A DNA stretch of 64,000 nucleotides from NCBI GenBank assembly GCA_902564535.1, contig CACFBG010000002.1, forward strand, positions 1-64,000. Reading direction: 5' to 3'. Position numbers and translations under genes: made by a program. Below are positions 1 to 6,169 of this stretch, one piece after another. This DNA comes from an uncultured Prochlorococcus sp. (lineage in GTDB: Bacteria > Cyanobacteriota > Cyanobacteriia > PCC-6307 > Cyanobiaceae). Under the pieces are notes generated by a model, which saw only the letters and a program-made list of their open reading frames with translations, did not search any database and was not told where the DNA came from. The first letter of the stretch is position 1; every line of letters begins with the position of its first letter.

Positions 1-660
1 TTGGTAGTAAGCGCGATGTAAGTCCAACTGATTACTACTATTAAAAGCAGTTTCCAATGCTGCGCTATCAGCAAAAGGTGTACTACTGAAGTTACCGGAA
101 CGAATTACAGTTTTCAGTAAGTCGTTACCTGAGAAACTTGTATTAAGAGCAAGTTTGGTGTCGTAGTTAAAAGTGACGGCTTCCTTATCAGTAACGCCAT
201 CAACTCCACCGACTACAAAAACAGTTGTTCCTGAAAGTCTGGTAGTTGTTGAAAACTGATCAGGTCCGACTGCACCAACATCAGCTTCAATACCTTCAAT
301 ACGTCCTTTGATAACAGCAAGTTCAGCTGTGAATTCGTTGATTAGGCGTCTCTCAGTAGGAGATAATTCTGTTATTTGTGATAAGCAACTATTAAGAAGA
401 GCAGCTGCCTCATATCGAGTCATGCTTCCCTTAATTACTGCCGTTTTGCATCCATTCCTCTCGGACATATCAATTAATGCTTGATAGGCCCAATCAGAAG
501 GATAAACATCTGAAAATTGAGAAAAACTCTTTATTTTCTCACTTTTATGAGAAGAGTAGTCAGAAACACTATTTATGTTTAGCTCAGCAGCATTTGCAGC
601 CATTGGGGCCAAAAGACCCAAAGCAGCAGGTGCTACCAGCAATTGCTGGAAGAATTTCAT
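1..660 (-). CDS. Outer-membrane porin (OprB/Som type), 5' part only
   Basis: This is the N-terminal 220 residues of a cyanobacterial outer-membrane porin; the 3' end lies beyond the window. The protein starts with a Sec signal peptide (MKFFQQLLVA onward) with a likely cleavage after ANA at residue 24. An S-layer-homology domain follows at about residues 49-100 (FSDVYPSDWAYQAL, then TRYEAAALLN), which in this family anchors the porin to peptidoglycan. A short helical linker comes next (ERRLINEF, AVIKGRIEGIEA), then the first beta-strands of the OprB-type barrel (TTRLSGTTVFVVGG). The start is supported by a GAGG Shine-Dalgarno at 665-668 on the minus strand. By family it forms a general diffusion pore for small solutes. 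The class is clear; which Som paralogue it is cannot be told. Confidence 0.88.
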   Translation of the reverse strand, partial: MKFFQQLLVAPAALGLLAPMAANAAELNINSVSDYSSHKSEKIKSFSQFSDVYPSDWAYQALIDMSERNGCKTAVIKGSMTRYEAAALLNSCLSQITELSPTERRLINEFTAELAVIKGRIEGIEADVGAVGPDQFSTTTRLSGTTVFVVGGVDGVTDKEAVTFNYDTKLALNTSFSGNDLLKTVIRSGNFSSTPFADSAALETAFNSSNQLDLHRAYYQ

Positions 661-819
661 TAATCCTCACAAAGAAATACCGACAAGAAATGTCGAAGAG
701 CATTAATAAAATAACTTTTACTAATATTAATACCAGAATTTTTGGTCAGTGAACAAATCGTCACGTTCAATTATGTAATCTATTACACAAATTAATAACT
801 TATTAAAATAATAATTAAT

Positions 820-1527
820 TTAATTATTTGTTTTTGCTTTATCCCACCAAAGATTTACTTTAGTTTTAGAACCATACCAATATTTTCCAAAAAATTTCCC
901 ATGGGCTACATTATTTAAAATAATTTGTTCAGAATTTTTAAGTAGAGAAGAAGTTAGTGGAACTAGTCCATCTCCAATAATTGACTCTTGCCCAGATATT
1001 GACTTATAAGAGTTTAGAGCAAATTTTTTAGATATTAATGTTGCTTCAGGACTTTTTAGATTTAAATTTCCAGCAACAGACGTATATTTAACTTCTTTTG
1101 AATAAAATGAGCCTGGATATTTTATATCCACTAAAGCTCTAAGTCTAGTTGCTCTTAATGCTTGATGTGGACTACCCAAAGTGATCAAGTGATTGCAATA
1201 AGAACTTCCTCGATATGTACGCTTGTTAAATTCATCTTGGGAAAGAAATAACCTCAACATTACTCCTCCAGAACTATGACCTATTAGAGTTAATTTTCCA
1301 GTATGAGATTCTTTTGTTAACTCTTTAGCTACTTTCTCAACTTTATCAAGAATATTTAGCCAACCGTAAGCCCAAGAGGTTTGCAACCATTCAAATTTAG
1401 TTACATTTATTATTTGAGCGTTTATTTTTTCTGTATCTATAAAGTATTCAGCCATATTTTTGTAATTCGATGGATTAATCAGAAAACCACCTAGAATTAT
1501 TATTGGCTGCTTGTTAGTATTTTGCAT
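820..1527 (-). CDS. Alpha/beta-hydrolase (lipase/esterase-like)
   Basis: A 235-residue alpha/beta-hydrolase-fold protein of unknown substrate. The N-terminus has the first strand and an oxyanion-type loop (IIILGGFL, residues 9-16). The nucleophile elbow GHSSGG lies at 83-88, with Ser85 the likely nucleophile. An acidic residue in GDGLVPL and the His in NVAHGKFF near the C-terminus complete a plausible catalytic triad. No signal peptide is seen, so it is probably cytoplasmic. It resembles the PGAP1/lipase-class hydrolases often found in picocyanobacteria. It is divergently oriented from the tiny membrane-protein gene at 1581. The function beyond hydrolase is not determinable. Confidence 0.8.
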   Translation of the reverse strand: MQNTNKQPIIILGGFLINPSNYKNMAEYFIDTEKINAQIINVTKFEWLQTSWAYGWLNILDKVEKVAKELTKESHTGKLTLIGHSSGGVMLRLFLSQDEFNKRTYRGSSYCNHLITLGSPHQALRATRLRALVDIKYPGSFYSKEVKYTSVAGNLNLKSPEATLISKKFALNSYKSISGQESIIGDGLVPLTSSLLKNSEQIILNNVAHGKFFGKYWYGSKTKVNLWWDKAKTNN

Positions 1528-1580
1528 ATAGCAAAAAAAATCTTATGACTCTAACCATTTTAGCCGTTAAATTTGGAGAA

Positions 1581-1706
1581 ATGGAATTATCTTCTTTTAC
1601 TTTTTATGGATTAATAGCTACAGCTGCATGTTTTATAGTCAGTTTTGCTTTAGCTTCGATACCATTAGCTCAAAATATGATGACTAGGAAAGAAAAAGAA
1701 AAATAA
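1581..1706 (+). CDS. Tiny single-pass membrane protein, 41 residues
   Basis: A very short gene coding for MELSSFTFYG followed by one hydrophobic helix (about residues 8-31) and a basic, charged tail (TRKEKEK). The layout of short lumenal or periplasmic N-terminus, one helix and basic cytoplasmic tail resembles small photosystem or cytochrome subunits, but I cannot match it to a named one. An in-frame ATG at 1545 would give 53 residues. The 1581 start is preferred because the hydrophobic protein begins cleanly there and a GGAG lies just upstream, although very close to the ATG. The 1545 start would leave only 17 bases to the divergent hydrolase gene. Whether it is expressed is unproven. Confidence 0.55.
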   Translation: MELSSFTFYGLIATAACFIVSFALASIPLAQNMMTRKEKEK

Positions 1707-1744
1707 TATATTTAGTTAAAGTATGATTAATATAAGGTTAGATA

Positions 1745-1912
1745 TTAGGCGTAAATTCCTAGTAACCACCAAATTGACTCAATATTAAGATTCTCAATAC
1801 TGGATAGAATTCCTTGTCCTGTATTTATTTCTGTAAGAATTAAAAAAGAGATTGAAAGCATTGCAAGTCGACCAAAAGTTCGTTCATCCTTTTGAAAAGT
1901 TGGAAGATTCAT
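1745..1912 (-). CDS. High-light-inducible protein (HLIP), short form
   Basis: A 55-residue protein carrying the one-helix chlorophyll-binding signature of the HLIP/SCP/ELIP family: ERTFGRLAML, a hydrophobic stretch, then LTEINTGQGIL. The conserved E and R of the first half and the E..TG.GIL of the second half are present. The usual N or H at the chlorophyll-ligand position is replaced (E-R-T-F-G-R instead of E-x-x-N-G-R), so pigment binding may be altered. By family, HLIPs sit in the thylakoid membrane and protect photosystem II assembly complexes under stress. The protein ends with WWLLGIYA shortly after the motif. It lies alone between orphan genes, as hli genes in Prochlorococcus often do. 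Confidence 0.72.
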   Translation of the reverse strand: MNLPTFQKDERTFGRLAMLSISFLILTEINTGQGILSSIENLNIESIWWLLGIYA

Positions 1913-2015
1913 GGTTATAAATACCTATAAGCCATATATAGCATGGTAGGGGTAAATACTCAACCCCCTTGTTCCGTTCTGGTTGGATTAAAGCCTTAGG
2001 AGGATGGAGGGTTTT

Positions 2016-2534
2016 TCAAATGGCAGATAATGTTGTATCTAGTGTCCATTCAAATTTCAAACCAAGTTCTTCGAGATGCTGCTTAAGGTCTCCGCCAAAA
2101 ATTTCTATATCTGGGCAACTATGGATGATAATGATATTTTGATTATCATCTAATTTATATTGACCAGCTTTTGGCTTATGCCAGTTTTCTTTAACATCTT
2201 GCTTCTTATAGCCTAAGCTTATTATTTCACTAATATTTTCTTTCTTAATGGTTATATGCAGCATATTATCTTCATCAAACTTTCCATCATACATTTCATA
2301 GTAATCACTCCAAGAGTATTCATCTATAATTTCACTGTCCTTTAGATCATGCCTTAAAAAATATTTCTGAACAATTTTAATTTTTATATCATTAGGCCAA
2401 GTTTTAATTAAATCTTGAATTCTTTTATCCTCAATACAGAAACTTATAAATTCTAATTTTTGATCAAAATTATCACTTGTGAAAATTGATTCAAGATTCT
2501 GGTTAAAATAATCGATCAAATCCTCATCATTCAT
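2016..2534 (-). CDS. Uncharacterised acidic protein, 172 residues
   Basis: I do not recognise this protein. It is soluble-looking, rich in Asp, Glu, Lys and Ile, with no signal peptide and no membrane helix. The first half is helical and strongly acidic (MNDEDLIDYF, EYSWSDYYEMYDG). The second half looks like alternating strands (HITIKKENI, QNIIIIHSCP), ending in a helix (GGDLKQHLEELG). A single Cys-Pro in HSCPD follows a hydrophobic strand, which could be structural. It is transcribed toward the HLIP gene, about 100 bases away. Composition matches the neighbouring orphan genes rather than the housekeeping genes. Confidence 0.65.
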   Translation of the reverse strand: MNDEDLIDYFNQNLESIFTSDNFDQKLEFISFCIEDKRIQDLIKTWPNDIKIKIVQKYFLRHDLKDSEIIDEYSWSDYYEMYDGKFDEDNMLHITIKKENISEIISLGYKKQDVKENWHKPKAGQYKLDDNQNIIIIHSCPDIEIFGGDLKQHLEELGLKFEWTLDTTLSAI

Positions 2535-2616
2535 TTTAGCTGCCTATTTAGTTCTTAAAGGTTAATTGTCAGATTTATATTAGCAGAAATATAGAAATAT
2601 CCAAATTTTCCCTGAT

Positions 2617-2964
2617 TTACTCCAAACTACCACCATTACAGAAATTATGAGCAACTATAGATACTTCAGGTAATTTATACTTTATACCCTTATTCAAACT
2701 ATTTTCAATGAAAATCTCTGTATTTTTGATACAAGCATTCTCTAGTTTAGAATTTTTTATTATTGGATTTATATAAATCATAGCCATTAAAAATAATAAT
2801 GTATAAAATACATTTTGGTTATTTTCTTTAATACATTTTTGGGTTGACTTTTTGAGTTTGAGTAAAGTACGTAGTAATTGATCTGGTAGTCCAATTTGAA
2901 CAAAAAATAATTCTACCCACCAAGGAAGCCTGGGCTGCTGATTGGTTGTTGGCTTTTTTCCCAA
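2617..2964 (-). CDS. Small membrane protein with PWWVELFFVQ-type N-terminus
   Basis: A 115-residue protein of unknown function. The N-terminus carries a distinctive aromatic motif (RLPWWVELFFVQIGLPD, about residues 12-28), which I associate with small picocyanobacterial hypothetical proteins. One hydrophobic helix follows at about 53-67 (FYTLLFLMAMIYINP). The C-terminal half is polar with three Cys residues (NACIKN, HNFCNGG). The start codon is TTG (2962-2964 on the minus strand), supported by an AAGGA a few bases upstream. The Cys residues placed after the helix suggest that the C-terminal part could lie outside the cytoplasm. This topology is inference only. Confidence 0.6.
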   Translation of the reverse strand: MGKKPTTNQQPRLPWWVELFFVQIGLPDQLLRTLLKLKKSTQKCIKENNQNVFYTLLFLMAMIYINPIIKNSKLENACIKNTEIFIENSLNKGIKYKLPEVSIVAHNFCNGGSLE

Positions 2965-3088
2965 TTTCCTTAAAGATTCTTCTCTATAATATCATGTTTT
3001 TTTTCAGCTTAGCATTTATATCTAAATAATTACTCATGTATAACCATTGAAGATAGCTATCATGGATTTAATTCTAACAAGAAAATTA

Positions 3089-3116
3089 TTACGATTTCAA
3101 TTAGATTGGTTATAAT
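3089..3116 (+). promoter_or_regulatory. Candidate sigma-70 promoter for the 3183 gene
   Basis: A perfect TATAAT at 3111-3116 sits 16 bases after a weak -35-like TTACGA at 3089-3094. It lies about 67 bases before the ATG at 3183 in otherwise empty intergenic sequence. Only the -10 element is convincing. Confidence 0.35.
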
Positions 3117-3182
3117 ATGTTCGCTAAAATGAGGGACTTATAACCTAGGGTTTGCTAGAATTAAATTGCTGATAAAAAAACT

Positions 3183-3452
3183 ATGCCAAAAAAACGTAGA
3201 AAATTAAATCCTGAGATGGAGAAGCAGATATCAGAAGCCAAAAGAAAAGTTGAACTTGTTACAGCGATTATAAATGATATTGATGAGGAATCTATACAAG
3301 GCGAATATATAGTTGCTTTTGAACCGGTAAAAATCTGCCTCACCAATTTAATTTCGTTATATACTGATTATGGATATAATGATGACAGTCAAAAAACATT
3401 AGATCTTTATAAAAAACTTGTAAATGAATTTGAATCTGAATATGAAGTTTGA
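3183..3452 (+). CDS. Uncharacterised small soluble protein, 89 residues
   Basis: I do not recognise this protein. It starts with a basic tail (MPKKRRKLNPE) and continues as an almost entirely helical, acidic protein (KQISEAKRKVELV, then SLYTDYGYNDDS and LVNEFESEYEV). No signal peptide or membrane segment is seen. The basic N-terminus could contact nucleic acid, but nothing more specific supports that. It probably forms a two-gene unit with the gene starting at 3467, which begins 14 bases after its stop codon. A candidate promoter with a perfect TATAAT is at 3111. Confidence 0.6.
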   Translation: MPKKRRKLNPEMEKQISEAKRKVELVTAIINDIDEESIQGEYIVAFEPVKICLTNLISLYTDYGYNDDSQKTLDLYKKLVNEFESEYEV

Positions 3453-3466
3453 CCTTATTTAATTAA

Positions 3467-3844
3467 ATGTTTTATATTCCTTTATTTTATCTAATCTTTA
3501 ATATATTTGATTTAAAGTATACTACACCAGATTATGCTGTTTTTGGTAAAAACCTTTTAATCTCTAATGAAATCAATATAATCAACAACAAATATGAAAA
3601 TGAATATAGAGAATATGGCCCATTAAAAGTTAAGCTTCGTAAAATAGGTATAAAGAATAATAATGTTATTTATCAAGCTTACAATAATAATAACCAACCA
3701 ATATATATAGCAATCAGTTGTAAGTATAAGGAGATTAATGTTACCAATTCCGTTCTTTCTTGGCGAGGATGGTTTAAGCCTGAAAAACAATTTGAATTAA
3801 AAATGATTAATGATCTATGTTCCTTTTCTTTATTACATAGTTGA
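3467..3844 (+). CDS. Uncharacterised protein with hydrophobic N-terminus
   Basis: I do not recognise this 125-residue protein. Residues 1-14 (MFYIPLFYLIFNIF) are hydrophobic and could be an uncleaved anchor or a weak signal peptide. The rest looks like a small beta-rich domain (ISNEINIINN, LKVKLRKIGI, NQPIYIAISC) with a Trp-Arg-Gly-Trp motif in LSWRGWFKPE near residue 100. It starts 14 bases after the stop of the preceding small gene, so co-transcription is likely. The gene is Asn- and Ile-rich, typical of AT-rich, weakly constrained genes. Confidence 0.55.
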   Translation: MFYIPLFYLIFNIFDLKYTTPDYAVFGKNLLISNEINIINNKYENEYREYGPLKVKLRKIGIKNNNVIYQAYNNNNQPIYIAISCKYKEINVTNSVLSWRGWFKPEKQFELKMINDLCSFSLLHS

Positions 3845-3868
3845 CAATATTTTATTTAACTATATAGA
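3841..3868 (+). promoter_or_regulatory. Candidate promoter for the tautomerase gene
   Basis: A consensus TTGACA at 3841-3846 is followed after 16 bases by TATAGA at 3863-3868. It begins at the stop codon of the preceding gene and lies about 43 bases before the ATG at 3911. A second -10-like TATAAT is at 3879-3884. Confidence 0.38.
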
Positions 3869-3910
3869 TTTATTATGATATAATAAAGATTATTTAAAAT
3901 AATTATCTCA

Positions 3911-4246
3911 ATGCCTGTTCTAAATTTTTCTACTAATTCAGAAAACTTTGATAAATCTAATCTAATTTCACGTCTTTCTCAGGAAATTTCTACTTTAACA
4001 GGAAAGCCAGAAAAATATGTAATGGTTATTTTTCAGAATGTCAATACTATTTTATTTGATTCTATTTCAGAGCCTTCAGCCTATATTGAGATAAAATCAA
4101 TTGGTGGAATTAATCCAAAAGAGATTAGCAAAAATATTTGTACGATCATTGAACAAAATACAGATATTAGATCTGATAGAATTTATATTTATATGGAAGA
4201 TGTAAAAGCCTCTCACTGGGGATATAATAAATCTACATTTGGATAA
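3911..4246 (+). CDS. MIF/phenylpyruvate tautomerase-family protein
   Basis: A 111-residue member of the macrophage-migration-inhibitory-factor branch of the tautomerase superfamily, which forms trimers of beta-alpha-beta units. The sequence shows the essential Pro right after the initiator Met (MPVLNF), the Lys of the LTGKPEKYV segment that lines the active site, and the family's closing motif GYNKSTFG (human GWNNSTFA). The Cys-x-x-Cys oxidoreductase motif of animal MIF is absent; the aligned segment reads AYIE. By family it ketonises enol substrates such as phenylpyruvate, but the natural substrate in cyanobacteria is unknown. MIF homologues are known from marine picocyanobacteria. Its stop lies 2 bases from the stop of the convergent next gene. 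Confidence 0.87.
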   Translation: MPVLNFSTNSENFDKSNLISRLSQEISTLTGKPEKYVMVIFQNVNTILFDSISEPSAYIEIKSIGGINPKEISKNICTIIEQNTDIRSDRIYIYMEDVKASHWGYNKSTFG

Positions 4247-4248
4247 AA

Positions 4249-4683
4249 TTACCTCAATTCATATAAGTAGGAATCATCATCAATATTAAATGAATTTCTT
4301 ATTTTATTATTACTTCTAATGCTATTTCTTGTAGTCTTTTTAGATCTGGAGTAAGGTATGACTTTTATTGGTATCGGACCTTGATCTTTTAAGATAGGAA
4401 GATCATGAATAGGTTTTGTTATATTTAGCAGCACTGTACATTCATAATCCTTCTGATTAATTAAGCAATATTCAAGGTCTTTGAGTGTTGTTTCAGCTTT
4501 TGATAATTTTAATGGTACGAAAAATGAAATAAGGGCTAGAAAATAAATTGGATATTTATTCTGTATCAATTGAGTATATATAATTAATAAAATTCTACTG
4601 ATAAAAGTCTTAGAATCCAGGAATTGTTTTGTTAAGTTGATAAGACAGATGATTAAAAATTTATTAAATTTTTCCCGTTGCAA
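4249..4683 (-). CDS. Putative secreted small protein
   Basis: I do not recognise this protein. As drawn it has 144 residues with two hydrophobic stretches. A more likely start is the in-frame TTG at 4569. It gives a 106-residue protein that opens with a textbook Sec signal peptide (IQNKYPIYFLALISFFVPL, cleavage after SKA before ETT). The mature part contains two Cys residues in DLEYCLINQKDYECTVLL, spaced so that they could form a disulfide in the periplasm or lumen. A basic, Ser/Arg/Asn-rich tail follows (SRSKKTTRNSIRSNN). It converges with the tautomerase gene, leaving 2 bases between stops. Confidence 0.55.
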   Translation of the reverse strand: MQREKFNKFLIICLINLTKQFLDSKTFISRILLIIYTQLIQNKYPIYFLALISFFVPLKLSKAETTLKDLEYCLINQKDYECTVLLNITKPIHDLPILKDQGPIPIKVIPYSRSKKTTRNSIRSNNKIRNSFNIDDDSYLYELR

Positions 4684-4752
4684 GTTAACAACTGTGACAC
4701 TTTTGTCCGTTTTAAATTTCTAATGTCAATATAATTAAGATTTAAAATTTTT

Positions 4753-4887
4753 ATGGTTAATAACGATCCGACAATTCTTGAAGAAGCTATATCTGCTCTT
4801 AGAGAAGAAATGTTGAAGGATCTAGCAGATTCAGCAGCTATTGTTAATACCCTATCTGATAATATACACGAAACAACTGATATTTAG
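4753..4887 (+). CDS. Uncharacterised acidic mini-protein, 44 residues
   Basis: A short open frame coding for an acidic, fully helical-looking peptide (MVNNDPTILEEAISALREEM, ending HETTDI). It has no signal peptide or membrane helix. The amphipathic heptad-like pattern (I-L-E-E-A-I-S-A-L) suggests a helix that packs against a partner. It fills the gap between two minus-strand genes and its codon choice is protein-like, but without comparative data it could be a chance open frame. Confidence 0.42.
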   Translation: MVNNDPTILEEAISALREEMLKDLADSAAIVNTLSDNIHETTDI

Positions 4888-4912
4888 TTGTTTTATAATT
4901 AATTCTATTACT

Positions 4913-5194
4913 TTATTTATTTTCGAATATTTTCTTTATCTCATATGTTAAAAGAACTTTAGATAAATTTGTTATAACGAAGACCTCTTGAACAGAGTTA
5001 CCTTTTCGGACTATAAGCTTATAACCACCAATAATAGGACTTGAAATTCTACATAAATAGACAGTACTCCTCCCTCGAGTTCTTGAAATAACCCCAGGCG
5101 TAATAGTTTTAATTCCTTTTACTTGGGACAGTTCTTTTAGCCTTTGCAAGAGTCCTTGGATGTATGTACTGTGATTTTCTACTACTCTGCCCAT
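4913..5194 (-). CDS. DUF2103 family protein
   Basis: A 93-residue protein matching what I know of the DUF2103 family found across cyanobacteria. Its hallmarks are the N-terminal GRVVENHSTYI, the central ITPGVISRTRGRS, and GGYKLIVRKGNSVQEVFVIT. The family is annotated as predicted metal-binding, but Cys is limited to one position here (YLCRIS), so metal binding is doubtful. The many Arg and Lys residues in the central region would fit nucleic-acid contact, which is inference only. It is divergently transcribed from the small gene at 5262. Confidence 0.72.
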   Translation of the reverse strand: MGRVVENHSTYIQGLLQRLKELSQVKGIKTITPGVISRTRGRSTVYLCRISSPIIGGYKLIVRKGNSVQEVFVITNLSKVLLTYEIKKIFENK

Positions 5195-5232
5195 ATCACC
5201 TTATCTTTTATTGTCTAAAATCAAAATCCTAG

Positions 5233-5250
5233 CTACTAAAAAGTAGGAGG
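5233..5250 (+). promoter_or_regulatory. Shine-Dalgarno partly inside a small hairpin
   Basis: A strong AGGAGG at 5245-5250 lies 11 bases before the ATG at 5262. Immediately upstream, CTACT (5233-5237) and AGTAG (5242-5246) can form a 5-bp stem with an AAAA loop. The 3' arm covers the first two bases of the Shine-Dalgarno. The stem is weak, so an effect on translation is only a possibility. Confidence 0.35.
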
Positions 5251-5261
5251 CTATATTTTAG

Positions 5262-5480
5262 ATGTTGAACTCTACGGAGAAACTTCATAATACAGTATCT
5301 GGACCCTTGTTGGATTGCTTTGGTCCATTTACTAGAGTATTGACTGTAGAATCTCATGATAAGGAAGTGAGAGGCCTAGCTCTTTGTCCTGGTAAGGTCG
5401 TTAAATATATTTATCAAGTACAAACAAATGAATTGAGAACATTTGATTTATTATCTGTTAAGAAGAAATCAAATTCATAA
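5262..5480 (+). CDS. Uncharacterised small protein, 72 residues
   Basis: I do not recognise this protein. It is soluble-looking, with two Cys residues (LLDCFGPF and LALCPGKV) about 21 residues apart and a basic C-terminus (KKKSNS). The start is supported by a strong AGGAGG at 5245-5250, an unusually good ribosome binding site for this genome, though with a long 11-base spacing. It is divergent from the DUF2103 gene and convergent with clpS. The Cys pair could be structural or bind a cofactor; the spacing does not match any motif I know. Confidence 0.55.
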   Translation: MLNSTEKLHNTVSGPLLDCFGPFTRVLTVESHDKEVRGLALCPGKVVKYIYQVQTNELRTFDLLSVKKKSNS

Positions 5481-5525
5481 TATTTTTGACTAGATTATCT
5501 CCTAATTATAATGAATTTATTTAAT

Positions 5526-5822
5526 TCATATTCTTTCAAGTGGAGCCATAGTTAAACCTTCAGACGATAATTGATAGTGGTATAACTCAGCTTGTTCTAA
5601 AGGTCCAGACCATACTTCTGCAGAACCATCTTTATCTATTTTATTTGCATATTTCCATGCTTTCTCTTCATTCATGTTTGGTATTATTTTTTGAAGTGAG
5701 TTAACAACATGTTCAAATGTATTAAAATCATCATCAAGAACAATTACCCTTGCCTCTGGATATTTCTGCTTTTCTTTTACTCTTTCTAGTACTGTTGATT
5801 CGTTTGTTCCTGAAAATGTCAT
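5526..5822 (-). CDS. clpS: ClpS-type protease adaptor (ClpS2-like)
   Basis: An adaptor that delivers N-degron substrates to the Clp chaperone-protease. The fold core is visible: VIVLDDDFNTFEHVVNSLQ, with the acidic N-degron-binding loop, followed by EEKAWKYANKID and the C-terminal EQAELYHYQL and GLTMAPLE. This layout fits the cyanobacterial ClpS2 type better than the E. coli type, since the usual HxxG-type segment is replaced by KIDKDGSAEVWSG. The ATG at 5822 gives the family-like N-terminus MTFSGTNE. An in-frame TTG at 5843 with a better Shine-Dalgarno (AGGAAG) would add seven residues and cannot be excluded. Its neighbours petN, thf1, clpP and ftsH form a proteostasis-rich region. Confidence 0.88.
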   Translation of the reverse strand: MTFSGTNESTVLERVKEKQKYPEARVIVLDDDFNTFEHVVNSLQKIIPNMNEEKAWKYANKIDKDGSAEVWSGPLEQAELYHYQLSSEGLTMAPLERI

Positions 5823-5846
5823 TTGGTTTATGATCAAGAGCAATTC

Positions 5847-5875
5847 TTCCTATTTGCTTAACCATATCTTATAAT
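5847..5875 (+). promoter_or_regulatory. Candidate petN promoter
   Basis: A perfect TATAAT at 5870-5875 lies 29 bases before the petN ATG, which predicts a short leader of about 20 bases. The sequence 17 bases upstream (TTCCTA, 5847-5852) is a poor -35 match. Confidence 0.42.
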
Positions 5876-5904
5876 AAATCTAAGCTTCACGAGCATAAAC
5901 TAAA

Positions 5905-6006
5905 ATGTTATTTACATTTGCCTGGGCTGCATTGGCTGGCGTTTTTACCCTCTCAATTGCAATGGTGGTTTGGGGTAGGAATGGAGACGGATCAATAAAT
6001 CTTTAA
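5905..6006 (+). CDS. petN: Cytochrome b6f complex subunit VIII (PetN)
   Basis: The 33-residue PetN subunit: a single transmembrane helix ([12 protein letters not shown] onward) and the family's strongly conserved end [13 protein letters not shown]. PetN stabilises the cytochrome b6f complex, which passes electrons from plastoquinol to plastocyanin in the thylakoid membrane. The length is exactly that of the family. A perfect -10 box at 5870 precedes it. A 50-residue membrane-protein gene begins 9 bases after its stop, probably on the same transcript. clpS lies divergently upstream. Confidence 0.96.
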   Translation: MLFTFAWAALAGVFTLSIAMVVWGRNGDGSINL

Positions 6007-6015
6007 TTATTTATA

Positions 6016-6168
6016 ATGCGTAATCTAACCCAATATTTAACTTTGGGTAATACCATAATGATATCAATAGTTATCTTGCTTGTTTTTATAACAATATCTG
6101 TGATCTATTTATCTTTAATAGAATTTAAAGATAAAAGAAGATTAAAGAATAATCAATCAAATAAATAA
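6016..6168 (+). CDS. Small single-helix membrane protein behind petN
   Basis: A 50-residue protein with a polar start (MRNLTQYLTLGN), one long hydrophobic helix (about residues 13-36, IMISIVILLVFITISVIY) and a highly basic tail (EFKDKRRLKNNQ). By the positive-inside rule the C-terminus faces the cytoplasm. It starts 9 bases after petN and ends 1 base before the stop of the convergent thf1 gene. Co-transcription with petN makes a thylakoid location plausible. I do not recognise it as a known photosynthetic subunit. Its function is open. Confidence 0.6.
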   Translation: MRNLTQYLTLGNTIMISIVILLVFITISVIYLSLIEFKDKRRLKNNQSNK

Positions 6169-6169
6169 T

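Noticed and set aside
1-660. Truncated porin pseudogene
   Set aside because: The frame is open to the window edge, so it is cut off by the window, not broken.
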